This document shows positions 1 to 8,505 of a DNA stretch of 64,000 bases, one piece after another. Within the stretch, counting starts at the first letter, position 1. Each line of letters starts with the position of its first letter. Source of the stretch: an uncultured Alistipes sp. (GTDB taxonomy: Bacteria; Bacteroidota; Bacteroidia; Bacteroidales; Rikenellaceae); contig CALUIK010000001.1 of the NCBI GenBank assembly GCA_944320685.1, forward strand, positions 310,001-374,000, given 5' to 3'. A program made the translations under genes and the position numbers. The notes beneath the pieces are model-generated. The model was not told the origin of the DNA and ran no database searches. It worked only from the letters and a program-made list of their open reading frames with translations.

Positions 1-434
1 CCGCCGAAGCCCGGCTCGACGCTCATCACCAACACCATATCCAACGACGGCAGCAGCGGTTCGAGCACCTCGGCCGCTGTGGCGGGCTTGATCGAGATGC
101 CGGCCCTCGCCCCTGCGGCATGTATGGCTCCGATACATGCCGCACAGTCGTCCGTCGCCTCATAGTGGAAGGTTACATAGTCGGCTCCCGCCTCGACGAA
201 GCGCGCCACGTAACGCGCCGGATCGGTTATCATAAGGTGTACGTCGAGGACCTTGCCCGTCGCCTGCCGGATGGGCTTCATCACCGGAAATCCGAATGAT
301 ATGTTGGGGACGAACACGCCATCCATAACATCGATATGCACCCACTGCGCCGCACTGCGGTCCACCATGCGGGTGTCGCGTCCGAGGTTGCCGAAGTCTG
401 CCGAGAGCATCGAAATGGCTACTATGCGTCTCAT
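1..434 (-). CDS. rpe: ribulose-phosphate 3-epimerase, partial
   Basis: Reading the minus strand from an ATG at 434 gives MRRIVAISMLSADFGNLGRD, then HIDVMDGVFVPNISFG, a VLDVHLMI stretch and VMSVEPGFGG at the window edge. These are the hallmark segments of ribulose-5-phosphate 3-epimerase: the TIM-barrel start, the metal-binding DVMDG and DVHLMI strands, and the phosphate-side VEPGFGG loop. The enzyme interconverts ribulose-5-P and xylulose-5-P in the cytosolic pentose phosphate pathway. About 144 residues are visible of a usual 210-220; the C-terminus lies outside the window. No TAnnTTTG box was found directly upstream. Confidence 0.93.
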   Translation of the reverse strand, partial: MRRIVAISMLSADFGNLGRDTRMVDRSAAQWVHIDVMDGVFVPNISFGFPVMKPIRQATGKVLDVHLMITDPARYVARFVEAGADYVTFHYEATDDCAACIGAIHAAGARAGISIKPATAAEVLEPLLPSLDMVLVMSVEPGFG

Positions 435-515
435 GTCTGTTGTGTTTTATTCTTCCGCAAAGGTAGCAATTAACTCCCAATATTAGAAATTATGCGGCCG
501 CGGCCTCGCTCCGGT

Positions 516-546
516 TTTGAAGATACGGGGAAAATTGTTATTTTTG
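516..546 (+). promoter_or_regulatory. Bacteroidota-type promoter for the 578 barrel gene
   Basis: TTTG at 516-519, a 19-base spacer, then TATTTTTG at 539-546 matching TAnnTTTG. This is the two-box layout known for the primary sigma factor of Bacteroidota. The gene starts 31 bases downstream. Confidence 0.75.
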
Positions 547-577
547 TAAAAGTTTTACTCTAAAAGCAACACACCTT

Positions 578-1183
578 ATGAAGCGATTTCTCATCACTGC
601 CGTCATTCTCTTAGCCGCCGCCGGTCTCCGCGCACAGGAGATCCGCGTGGGTGTCGTTGGCGACTTCAACATGTCGTGGCTTCACAACTCGGTAAGTTCG
701 TCCGACTGCTACGTCGGATTCGGCGCAGGCGTCAAGGGCGAATACCTCTTTTCGGATGCCGAAGCAGATAATTTCTATCTCGAAGCCCGATTGCTCTATT
801 CTCTCAAGGGCGGTTCTTGGTCGGGCGTGCACCAGAATCTCGGCTATCTCCAGCTACCCGTATTCGCAGGCTACCGATACCATATAAACGACAACCTGAC
901 GCTGCTCGGCGGCCTCGGCCCCTACTTCGGCGTCGGCGTTCTGGGCAAGCATGTCGTCAAGGTCGACGACTCGAAGTCCAAGACCGACATCTTCGGCGAA
1001 TATTACAAGCGGTTCGATTTCGGCCTCAACTACACGGTGGGTGTCGAGATTTCATCGCGCTGGCAGGTCTTCCTCGCCTTCGAGCACAGCCTGCTCGACA
1101 TCACAAAGAGCAAATTCGACGGACTCGACTATACGAAAACACGCCCGCTCAACTTCTACATAGGCGGAGCGTACATGTTCTGA
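578..1183 (+). CDS. small outer-membrane beta-barrel protein (PorT/OMP_b-brl type)
   Basis: The 201-residue product starts with a Sec signal peptide (MKRFLITAVILLAAAGLRAQ, cleavage likely after residue 19 or 20). It continues with alternating hydrophobic/polar strands and ends ...YIGGAYMF, an aromatic C-terminal strand typical of a small outer-membrane barrel. It resembles the outer membrane beta-barrel family common in Bacteroidota; the substrate or role cannot be told from sequence. It has its own promoter and a terminator at 1247-1277, so it is probably monocistronic. The next gene (1316-1942) is a divergent paralogue with the same length, signal peptide style and NFYIGxAYxF ending. Confidence 0.8.
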   Translation: MKRFLITAVILLAAAGLRAQEIRVGVVGDFNMSWLHNSVSSSDCYVGFGAGVKGEYLFSDAEADNFYLEARLLYSLKGGSWSGVHQNLGYLQLPVFAGYRYHINDNLTLLGGLGPYFGVGVLGKHVVKVDDSKSKTDIFGEYYKRFDFGLNYTVGVEISSRWQVFLAFEHSLLDITKSKFDGLDYTKTRPLNFYIGGAYMF

Positions 1184-1246
1184 CATCGGTGACGGACACC
1201 GCTGCGGCGCTCCAGCCGTAACGAGACACGAAAGACGTAAAAAGAT

Positions 1247-1277
1247 GCGAGACCCCGACGGGTCTCGCACTCTTTTT
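1247..1277 (+). terminator. intrinsic terminator
   Basis: A 9-bp perfect stem (1247-1255 with 1260-1268) with loop CGAC is followed by CTTTTT at 1272-1277. It separates the two barrel paralogues. Confidence 0.85.
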
Positions 1278-1315
1278 GCAGAAGCCGATACGAATATCGT
1301 TTAAAACCAAATGCT

Positions 1316-1942
1316 ATGAAAAGAATTCTACCATTACTGGCTTTCGTGCTTCTCGCATCCGCGGCCGCCTCGGCACAAGGAATACGCTACGGCGTAACGG
1401 GCGCGCTCAATGTCTCCTCGTTCTCGATGAGCAGCGGCGGTCTCTCGATCGACACCGACTCGCGTCTGGCCTTCAACGCAGGGTTCAAGATGGAACTCGG
1501 TTTTTCCGCCTTGGAGGGACTCTACATGGACACCGGAGCGCTGCTCAGCGCCAAGGGCAGCAAGTACACCTCGATGGCCGACGGCGAATCGGCCGACAAT
1601 ACCGTGCGTCCCCACTACCTCGAAATCCCCATCCACATAGGGTACCGATACGCCTTGGGCGGCAATCTGAAGGTTTTCGGCTCGTTCGGGCCCTACTTCG
1701 CCATAGGCCTCTTCGGCAAGGCCGAGTACGACAACGGCATGGAGACGCTCAAGAGCGACGTCTTCGGCTCCGACGGCATGAAACGCTTCGATTTCGGACT
1801 CGGGCTCCGCGGCGGCATGGGGCTCTTCGACCACTACCAGATATTCCTCGGCTACGATTGGGGGCTGGTGGACGCTTCGAACGTCGCAGGCACGAAAATC
1901 CACAACCGCAACTTCTACATAGGAGCCGCCTATCTCTTCTGA
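1316..1942 (+). CDS. small outer-membrane beta-barrel protein, paralogue of 578-1183
   Basis: The 208-residue product begins MKRILPLLAFVLLASAAASA, a clear signal peptide, and continues with IRYGVTGALNVSSF. It ends NFYIGAAYLF, the aromatic last strand of an outer-membrane barrel. It shares with its upstream neighbour the RYGV/RVGV start, the HYLEIPIHIGYRYALGG-type strand (YLQLPVFAGYRY in the neighbour), the FGPYF turn and the KRFDFGL strand, so the two arose by duplication. The gene ends 44 bases before a perfect 14-bp palindromic terminator. Function unknown. Confidence 0.8.
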   Translation: MKRILPLLAFVLLASAAASAQGIRYGVTGALNVSSFSMSSGGLSIDTDSRLAFNAGFKMELGFSALEGLYMDTGALLSAKGSKYTSMADGESADNTVRPHYLEIPIHIGYRYALGGNLKVFGSFGPYFAIGLFGKAEYDNGMETLKSDVFGSDGMKRFDFGLGLRGGMGLFDHYQIFLGYDWGLVDASNVAGTKIHNRNFYIGAAYLF

Positions 1943-1986
1943 CGGCGCACCCGCCCCTGCGGCAAACGCATAACGACACAACGTAT

Positions 1987-2020
1987 ACGGGAGACCTTCG
2001 CGAAGGTCTCCCGTATTTCC
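1987..2020. terminator. bidirectional terminator hairpin
   Basis: A perfect inverted repeat with 14-bp arms (1987-2000 and 2001-2014) is followed by ATTTCC. It lies between the convergent genes ending at 1942 (+) and 2035 (-). Confidence 0.75.
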
Positions 2021-2034
2021 ATTTCCGGCGCGCG

Positions 2035-3948
2035 TCATTCGATACGTCCCGCCGCCGCATCGGGATTCTCACGCAGCCAACGGCGGTAGAGTTCGAAGAA
2101 TGTCGGAGCGTCGAGCAGTTCTATCGCAGGGTCGAGCCGCCGCACCTCCTCCATCATCTCCACGTGCCACGAGGGCGACTTCAATATGTCGCGGTACCAC
2201 CCGAACGGCACAGGGCTGCGCCGCATATCCTCCACAATGAAGGCGGCATTCTCCTCGGGCGAGCGCACCAGATCGGCTCCGGCACGCAGGACGGGCATGT
2301 TGCCGAAGAGGCGCGTGCGGGGCGTCTTCTGCGGCACGATACCGTTGGGGCTGAACGAGGCGTAGCATGCCAAGCCGTCGTCGGTCAGGGCCGGGGCTTC
2401 GCCGTCGATAACGAAACCCGTAACTGTCAGGCCCCACTTCTCATACAGCGGGCGGCAGTGTTCCGCCCACGCATCAAGGCCGTCAGGCAGACCCGACAGG
2501 TGGCGCGGCGCCTGCAGCATGCCCGGCATGAGATAGCCGGCGCCGTTGTCCGCCGCGGCAAAGTAATCGTTCGCCGAAGCCGTGCGGCGGATATAGTCGA
2601 GCACCATCGGGGCACGCCGCTCCAGCACGGGGCTAATGCACCACATCAGAGGCAATCTGCCGCGCGCAGGGTCCCGCCACAGGTGAGGCAGTACGGATGT
2701 TACCCACGCCGAGGCGTCGTAGTCGCCCACATAGAATATGATGAAACGCCGGCCGTCGGTCTTCACCCTGCCATCATCGTCGAGGAAGCCACGCCTGCGG
2801 AGCTCCTCGTCGCCCACCCACCTCTGGGGATAGCTCTCCGCCGTCGGATAGTGCTGCCAGAAGGAGGCGTTGGCCATGGCGCCGTAACCTATCGCATCGG
2901 CATCCTTGAAAGCATTATAGGCACTGATTATGCGACTGAACTCCCATTCGGTGGCCACATCCTCGTGGCTGCCGCCCGCATGGCGCGTATACTTGTACGC
3001 CCATGCAGGGAATCCCCCTATATGGCACATGCGTTTGCCGCCGTTGAGGCGGTACGCCTCGGCCAACATCTCTTCGAGCACCGCCCGATCCGTCCCCACG
3101 GCCTGCGCAGGGTCGTCGGTGGCCGCCTCGTCGCCCCACGGCGAGAGATCGAAGAAAAAGGCGCGGCGACTTACGAAAAAGTCGTGGTTAGTAAGGCAGT
3201 GGGCATTCATCGGGGCGGCCTCGGGACGCCGCAGCCAGTACTGGTCGAGGTAATATGCGCCGTACTCGCCGCTGCAGCGTCCGCGCTTCATGTAACGCTC
3301 GACAAACCATACATAGGGATCGGCTTTTGCCGACCTGGTCGAGGCGCGGCCGGTCTGCGGCACCGTGCCACGGCCCGTGAACATGGACGTACCGTCCTCG
3401 TTAACGAGCCATACGCGCACCTTGAGCCGCGGGCCGTGCAGCACGAGGCGGTCGTAGAGACTTCCTTCAGAGGTGTCGTAACGTATCGCCACCAAGTCCT
3501 CGACCCCCGCCACGGCCGAGGCCACGCACGACGTAGAGGGCACGGCCGGATCGTATACCACAGCCCCGCGCAGGCGGCCGGCATAACGTTCCACGGCTTC
3601 CGCCACGTCGCGGCATGCCACAGTATCGCGCCCGTGAAGCCAGCCGCCTTCGGCACGGTACATGTTCCACCAGAAGCGGTCGACCTCCATGAACTCGTTG
3701 GCCACGTAATCGATATACAGGAGCGGCCCGCCGCGGTTCACCACCCCCTGAAGCGTGGCTGCGCAATGGAGCGCGTCCCACATGCGGAGGCAGCCCGCCT
3801 TGTCGTCGGGCCCTACATCGCGGTAAGCCGAAAGGTCGAGAAAGAGTATGGGTTCCGCCGCCGTATCGGTTGTGCAGGAGCCCGACATGCCCGCGGCGGA
3901 CAAAAACAACAGCCATGCCGCCACGGCGGTTCCGATTCTGCGTTTCAT
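2035..3948 (-). CDS. GxGYxYP-family lipoprotein, putative glycoside hydrolase
   Basis: The 637-residue product has a signal peptide with a lipobox-like end (about GMSGSC, Cys near residue 24), so it is probably a surface or periplasmic lipoprotein. The family signature is at about 469-475 (GAGYLMP within DNGAGYLMPG), matching the GxGYxYP domain proposed, but to my knowledge not biochemically proven, to be a glycoside hydrolase. The length suits an N-terminal plus a C-terminal GxGYxYP domain. It is divergent from a GH10 xylanase gene, with the two promoters inside a 223-base gap; a joint role in glycan use is an inference. Substrate unknown. Confidence 0.8.
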   Translation of the reverse strand: MKRRIGTAVAAWLLFLSAAGMSGSCTTDTAAEPILFLDLSAYRDVGPDDKAGCLRMWDALHCAATLQGVVNRGGPLLYIDYVANEFMEVDRFWWNMYRAEGGWLHGRDTVACRDVAEAVERYAGRLRGAVVYDPAVPSTSCVASAVAGVEDLVAIRYDTSEGSLYDRLVLHGPRLKVRVWLVNEDGTSMFTGRGTVPQTGRASTRSAKADPYVWFVERYMKRGRCSGEYGAYYLDQYWLRRPEAAPMNAHCLTNHDFFVSRRAFFFDLSPWGDEAATDDPAQAVGTDRAVLEEMLAEAYRLNGGKRMCHIGGFPAWAYKYTRHAGGSHEDVATEWEFSRIISAYNAFKDADAIGYGAMANASFWQHYPTAESYPQRWVGDEELRRRGFLDDDGRVKTDGRRFIIFYVGDYDASAWVTSVLPHLWRDPARGRLPLMWCISPVLERRAPMVLDYIRRTASANDYFAAADNGAGYLMPGMLQAPRHLSGLPDGLDAWAEHCRPLYEKWGLTVTGFVIDGEAPALTDDGLACYASFSPNGIVPQKTPRTRLFGNMPVLRAGADLVRSPEENAAFIVEDMRRSPVPFGWYRDILKSPSWHVEMMEEVRRLDPAIELLDAPTFFELYRRWLRENPDAAAGRIE

Positions 3949-3985
3949 GGTGACTATTCCGTTTGGGTAATGGTTGCGCCAAGGA

Positions 3986-3993
3986 CAAATTTA
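3986..3993 (-). promoter_or_regulatory. -7 promoter box for the GxGYxYP gene
   Basis: The minus strand reads TAAATTTG, an exact TAnnTTTG match, 38 bases before the start codon. No clear TTTG box is visible upstream; TTTCC at about 4012-4016 is the nearest candidate. Confidence 0.55.
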
Positions 3994-4102
3994 CACTATT
4001 TTCCCCGTTTCCGGAAATGCGGCGGCAAAACTTTCTCTGCGCACGCGCGTTTCCCCAGCCTCGCTGAGATACCGTACAAATCGCCCCGCGCCGCGCCGTG
4101 TG

Positions 4103-4133
4103 TTTCATATCACCGAAAAAAGCCGTACATTTG
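4103..4133 (+). promoter_or_regulatory. promoter for the xylanase-rlmB unit
   Basis: TTTC at 4103-4106 (one mismatch to TTTG), a 19-base spacer, then TACATTTG at 4126-4133. The xylanase start codon follows 38 bases later. Confidence 0.65.
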
Positions 4134-4171
4134 TCTCGGCATGACGCATAAAGCAGATTGTACCTTACAGT

Positions 4172-5305
4172 ATGCAAAAGAACTTCAAACTTACGTTTCT
4201 GTTGATTGCCGCGACCCTCGTCACGGCATGTGCACAACAACCCGCCGCAACAATGAAGGACGCCGCCAAGGGCCGCTTCCTCATAGGCACGGCACTCAAC
4301 GAGGCTCAGATACGCGGACTCGACACGGCAGGCGTACGTGTCGTCCGCGAACATTTCAACGCCATCGTCGCCGAAAACTGCATGAAGAGCCAGCCCATAC
4401 ACCCGCAGCGCGACCGCTACAACTTCGACGCACCCGACCGTCTGGTAGCCTTCGGCGAACAGAACGGCATAACCGTCACGGGGCACACGCTCATCTGGCA
4501 CTCGCAGCTGCCCCGCTGGTTCGTCTACAACGACGACGGCACGCTCCGCTCGGCCGAAGAACTCAAGGCCATAATGAAGGAGCACATCTCGACCGTAGTC
4601 GGCCGCTACAAGGGCCGCATCAAGGGCTGGGACGTGGTCAACGAGGCCATCATGGAGGACGGCAGCTACCGCCGATCGCCTTTCTACGAGATTCTGGGCG
4701 AGGAGTTCATACCCCTCGCATTCCAATACGCCCACGAGGCCGACCCCGATGCCGAACTATACTACAACGACTACAACATGTGGGCCGAGGGCAAGCGCAA
4801 CACCGTCGTCAGGCTCATCGGCGAGCTGCGCGAGCGCGGCCTGCGCATCGACGCCGTGGGCATGCAGAGCCATATGGGCATGAACCACCCCGACTTCGCC
4901 GAGTACGAGAAGAGCATCGAGGCCTTCGCCGCGGCGGGCGTCAAGGTTATGGTCACCGAATTCGACATGAGCGCCCTGCCTACGTCATACGTTGGGGCCG
5001 ACCTTGCCGGCGGCGGCATCGACCCCGCACGGGCCATGAACCCATATCCCGACTCGCTTCCGGCCGAAGCCTACGAGGCATGGCACAAACGCATGGAGCA
5101 GGCGCTGGAGATCATGCTGCGCCACAGCGACGATATCACGCGCGTGACGTTCTGGGGTGTGAGCGACAGCGACTCATGGCTCAACAACTTCCCCGTGCGC
5201 GGCCGCACCGACTACGCCCTGACTTTCGACCGCGGACACCGCGCCAAGCCCATCGTGGCGCGCTTCATAGAGATGTGCCGCGAGATACCCGCAGACAAAA
5301 AATGA
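4172..5305 (+). CDS. endo-1,4-beta-xylanase, glycoside hydrolase family 10, lipoprotein
   Basis: The 377-residue protein is a GH10 retaining xylanase. WDVVNEAIMED places the acid/base at Glu158 and VMVTEFDMS places the nucleophile at Glu263. TGHTLIWHSQLPRW (about 103-116) and YYNDYN (about 197-202) are further GH10 active-site segments. The signal peptide ends in LVTAC with the lipidated Cys at residue 20, so it is probably anchored to the outer membrane. No SusC/SusD pair or other xylan-utilisation gene is nearby; the only possible carbohydrate partner is the divergent GxGYxYP gene. Its stop codon overlaps the start of rlmB (ATGA), implying co-transcription with a housekeeping gene. Confidence 0.95.
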   Translation: MQKNFKLTFLLIAATLVTACAQQPAATMKDAAKGRFLIGTALNEAQIRGLDTAGVRVVREHFNAIVAENCMKSQPIHPQRDRYNFDAPDRLVAFGEQNGITVTGHTLIWHSQLPRWFVYNDDGTLRSAEELKAIMKEHISTVVGRYKGRIKGWDVVNEAIMEDGSYRRSPFYEILGEEFIPLAFQYAHEADPDAELYYNDYNMWAEGKRNTVVRLIGELRERGLRIDAVGMQSHMGMNHPDFAEYEKSIEAFAAAGVKVMVTEFDMSALPTSYVGADLAGGGIDPARAMNPYPDSLPAEAYEAWHKRMEQALEIMLRHSDDITRVTFWGVSDSDSWLNNFPVRGRTDYALTFDRGHRAKPIVARFIEMCREIPADKK

Positions 5306-6063
5306 CAGAGAACCGCAATACCCCGAAACATATGGGAACCATGATATTCGGCATACGTCCCGTGGCCGAGGCGATAGAGTCGGGACAACAGATCGAGCGC
5401 CTCTATATCCGCAAGGGGGGCGAAGGACAACTTCTCGCCGACCTGCGCGATCTGGCGCTGCGGCACCGCGTGCGCATGCAGGAGGTCCCCGTCGAAAAAC
5501 TCAACCGCCTCGTGAAGGGCAACCATCAGGGAGCGGTGGCGCAGATCTCCCCCATCGAGTATGTCGGCATGGAAGATATTATGGAGCGCGTCCCCGAGGA
5601 TGAGACCCCTCTGCTCGTCATCTTTGACGGCGTCACCGACGTGCGCAACTTCGGCGCCATAGCCCGCTCGGCCGAGTGCGCCGGCGCGCACGGCCTCATA
5701 GCCCCGCTCAAGAACGCCGCCCCCGTCAATGCCGAAGCGATGAAGGCCTCGGCCGGAGCGCTGGCCCGCATACCCGTATGCCGCGTAGGATCGATACGCA
5801 ACACCGTAAAGGCCCTGCAGGCCGAAGGCATACAGGTCGTGGCGGCAACGGAGAAGAGCCGCAAGCTCATATACGACGCCGACATGACGCGTCCTACGGC
5901 CATCGTCATGGGGTCGGAGGAGAAAGGCATCTCGAAGGAGGTGCTCAAGCTATGCGACGAGCAGCTGGCCATACCCCTTATCGGCGCCGTCGAGTCGCTC
6001 AACGTCTCTGCCGCAGCCGCCGTCATGCTCTTCGAGGCTGTCCGCCAACGTATAGGCGACTGA
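5302..6063 (+). CDS. rlmB: 23S rRNA (guanosine-2'-O)-methyltransferase, RlmB/TrmH family
   Basis: The 253-residue product carries the SpoU/TrmH motifs in order: FDGVTDVRNFGAIARSAEC (motif 1, Asn/Arg), ATAIVMGSEEKGIS (motif 2) and IPLIGAVESLNVSAAAAVML (motif 3, trefoil knot that binds SAM). The N-terminal part (FGIRPVAEAIESGQQIERLYI) is the RNA substrate-binding domain. It 2'-O-methylates a guanosine in 23S rRNA. I chose the ATG at 5302 because it overlaps the xylanase stop; an internal ATG at 5332 (MGTMIFG) is an alternative. A 1595-codon open frame enters this gene from upstream, but only this last part is real. Confidence 0.92.
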   Translation: MTENRNTPKHMGTMIFGIRPVAEAIESGQQIERLYIRKGGEGQLLADLRDLALRHRVRMQEVPVEKLNRLVKGNHQGAVAQISPIEYVGMEDIMERVPEDETPLLVIFDGVTDVRNFGAIARSAECAGAHGLIAPLKNAAPVNAEAMKASAGALARIPVCRVGSIRNTVKALQAEGIQVVAATEKSRKLIYDADMTRPTAIVMGSEEKGISKEVLKLCDEQLAIPLIGAVESLNVSAAAAVMLFEAVRQRIGD

Positions 6064-6153
6064 CGAAGACGCGTGACGGGCCCGCAGGCGATCCCGGGAA
6101 ACGGCTGTACCGGTGGCCGTACCGCAGAAAAACAACCGAAAAATTCAAACCTT

Positions 6154-7905
6154 ATGAAAACAACGAACGCGACAGTCGTGGTGCGCCTGCGCCGCACCGC
6201 CGTCGAAGCCCTGATGCGACTGCTGGCTACGGTCTGCGCCCACCCTGTGGAGATGCTCATCGCGCTGCACGCCTACGCCGCAGTTCTCGTCGAGATATAC
6301 CGTGACTTCGCGGGCCCGATGCCCGCATTCTTCACCCCCTGCATCACGGCCCCGATATTCATCGTCACGGCATACTGCCTCAACACGCTGGGACAAGGGC
6401 GCCTGCTGCGGGCCATATACGGCCTGTGGTGGATACCCTACATGGCCACGGCCATGATCCCCGATCTCGGGGAGTGGACCAACCACACATCGTACGGCGT
6501 CACCGTCACGGCCCTGCTGCCGCTGTTGCTGCTCTCGTTCCGCATGCGGCGCGACAACGGCCGTTATGTGTCAGAGGCGGTGCAAATGGCCCTTTCGGCT
6601 GTCATAGCGCTGATATTCTCGTCGGTGGCGCTACTGCTCTTCTATCTGATATACCTGTCGGTGACGGGTATATTCGACATTACGCCCGACTCGAACAACT
6701 TCATATCGTCCATCGCGGCATTTGCCTACATCCTGCTCGCGCCGATGTTATTCTTCGCCCTGCAGGACCGCCGCGACGAGGTGCAGAACCTTTCGGCTAC
6801 GGAGACGACACTCCTTAACGCCATCGTCACCCCCGCCCTTATCGTCTACACCGCCATACTATACCTCTATGCAGCCAAGATCCTTGTCACGTGGACGCTG
6901 CCCAAGGGCATGGTCGCCGGCATGGTCTTCACGTTCTCGATCCTTGCCGTCGTTGTCAAGGCCCTGCAGCCGTATCTCACGCGCCGCCGCTACGACTGGT
7001 TCTTCGGCCGCTTCAGCCTCATCGCGCTGCCGCTGCTCGCACTCTTCTGGATCGGCACCGCACGCCGAATATACGAGTATGGAGTAACCGAGTCGCGGTT
7101 CTATCTGGTGCTCTGCGGCGCCGTGATGACACTTTGCCTCGCGCTCTTCCTATCACGCCGTACGGGACGCTACCTGACGGTATCGGTCACTGCCTTCGTG
7201 CTCTTCGCCGCCACGGCATATATTCCACCTGTCTCGGCCGAACGCATGTCGCTGCGCTCGCAGATGCGCCGCGCCGACGACGCCGCCCGAACTTTGGGCA
7301 TAGCCGACGAGAACGGCCGCCTGCGCCTCGGGCCCCCTACAAATGCCGATACCGTAAGCCGCAAGCTGCACCGCAAGCTATACCAGTCGCTCGACTATAT
7401 CGACCGCCATGACCGGCAGCTGCTGCTGCAGCGGTACGGGCTGGAGTCGAGCCACGACTATCTCACAACGCTCTCCGACCGCACCTCGCTCTACGCCTCG
7501 TCATACAGCGAGCCCGACGAAGAGCTCCATTCCGCCGACATATCCGGATACACATTGTACCTCGACGCCTGCAACGGGCGCGTCGACCTCGACATAACGC
7601 CCTACGGCAGGCTCTCGCTCGGGGGACAAACCACAATAACTGCCGACAACCTCGGCCGCCGTACCATCGAGTATGACAGCATACGCATCCCGGCCGACGG
7701 GTTGCTCGACACGCAGCTGGCCAAGATAGGGCACACGCGCTCCGACATGCCGTCGCATGAGGAGATGGACCTCCACGCCGCCGAGATGCTCGTTTTCAGC
7801 ACGGATTCCATGACGGCGGTCTTCGACTACATCTTCATCGGAATCGACGAACAGGGCAATGCCGAACTCGAAAACGCCGACATAAAGTTCATAATCTTGA
7901 AGTAA
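6154..7905 (+). CDS. DUF4153 multi-pass membrane protein
   Basis: The 583-residue product has about ten hydrophobic segments between residues 25 and 400, then a soluble C-terminal domain of about 180 residues rich in polar strands. It matches the DUF4153 family of Bacteroidota membrane proteins, whose function is not established. The open frame extends to 6073, but the ATG at 6154 gives a sensible N-terminus (MKTTNATVVVRLRRTAVEAL). The metallopeptidase gene follows after only three bases, so the two are almost certainly co-transcribed. Confidence 0.75.
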   Translation: MKTTNATVVVRLRRTAVEALMRLLATVCAHPVEMLIALHAYAAVLVEIYRDFAGPMPAFFTPCITAPIFIVTAYCLNTLGQGRLLRAIYGLWWIPYMATAMIPDLGEWTNHTSYGVTVTALLPLLLLSFRMRRDNGRYVSEAVQMALSAVIALIFSSVALLLFYLIYLSVTGIFDITPDSNNFISSIAAFAYILLAPMLFFALQDRRDEVQNLSATETTLLNAIVTPALIVYTAILYLYAAKILVTWTLPKGMVAGMVFTFSILAVVVKALQPYLTRRRYDWFFGRFSLIALPLLALFWIGTARRIYEYGVTESRFYLVLCGAVMTLCLALFLSRRTGRYLTVSVTAFVLFAATAYIPPVSAERMSLRSQMRRADDAARTLGIADENGRLRLGPPTNADTVSRKLHRKLYQSLDYIDRHDRQLLLQRYGLESSHDYLTTLSDRTSLYASSYSEPDEELHSADISGYTLYLDACNGRVDLDITPYGRLSLGGQTTITADNLGRRTIEYDSIRIPADGLLDTQLAKIGHTRSDMPSHEEMDLHAAEMLVFSTDSMTAVFDYIFIGIDEQGNAELENADIKFIILK

Positions 7906-7908
7906 CGG

Positions 7909-8466
7909 ATGAAAACGACAATGCGCCACCCCGTGCTGGGCGACATAATCCTATCGCGGTCCGTCCGCGCGCGGCGCATATCGCTCACGGTGCGCCCCTC
8001 GGGTGAGGTGAGGCTCTCGTTCCCGACATACGTATCGGAGCGGCGCGCCATAGCGTTCCTCGAAGCGAAGGCCGAATGGGTCGCATCGGCGCGCAGCCGT
8101 TTTGCAGCACGCCCCAAGCCTCCCGCGCCGACAAAAGAGGAGGTGGAGCGCCTGCGCGCCGAAGCCAAGGCCACACTGCCGCCGCGGCTCGAAATGTTAG
8201 CCCGCCGCTTCGGCCTGCGCTATGGCAAGGTGACCGTACGCGCCGCCCGCTCGAAGTGGGGTTCGTGTTCGTGGCGCAACGACATATCGCTGAGCCTTTA
8301 CCTCATGACCCTGCCCGAACACCTGCGCGACTACGTCATGATACACGAGCTGTGCCATACCGTCCATCACGACCACTCGCCCCGTTTCCACGCCCTCGTC
8401 GACCGCCTCACCGGAGGAAAAGAAAAACTCCTCGCCCGCGAGCTGAGGAGTTATTCGATACGCTGA
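7909..8466 (+). CDS. YgjP-like (DUF45) zinc metallopeptidase
   Basis: The 185-residue protein has the motif MIHELCHTVHHDHSPRF. His146, Glu147 and His150 form the HExxH zinc site and His156 (DHS) is the likely third ligand, as in the WLM/YgjP peptidase family. SKWGSCS at about 115-121 is also characteristic. There is no signal peptide, so it should act in the cytosol; physiological substrates are not known to me. The three-base gap to the DUF4153 gene implies translational coupling. Confidence 0.88.
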   Translation: MKTTMRHPVLGDIILSRSVRARRISLTVRPSGEVRLSFPTYVSERRAIAFLEAKAEWVASARSRFAARPKPPAPTKEEVERLRAEAKATLPPRLEMLARRFGLRYGKVTVRAARSKWGSCSWRNDISLSLYLMTLPEHLRDYVMIHELCHTVHHDHSPRFHALVDRLTGGKEKLLARELRSYSIR

Positions 8467-8505
8467 CGCCTTTGTGCCGTACAGATACCTGAAACGGGCA
8501 TCTTC

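Noticed and set aside
1276..6063. A single open frame of 1595 codons on the plus strand
   Set aside because: Only the last 253 codons (rlmB) match a family. The rest crosses two real genes in other frames and an antisense gene; the high GC content simply keeps stops rare.
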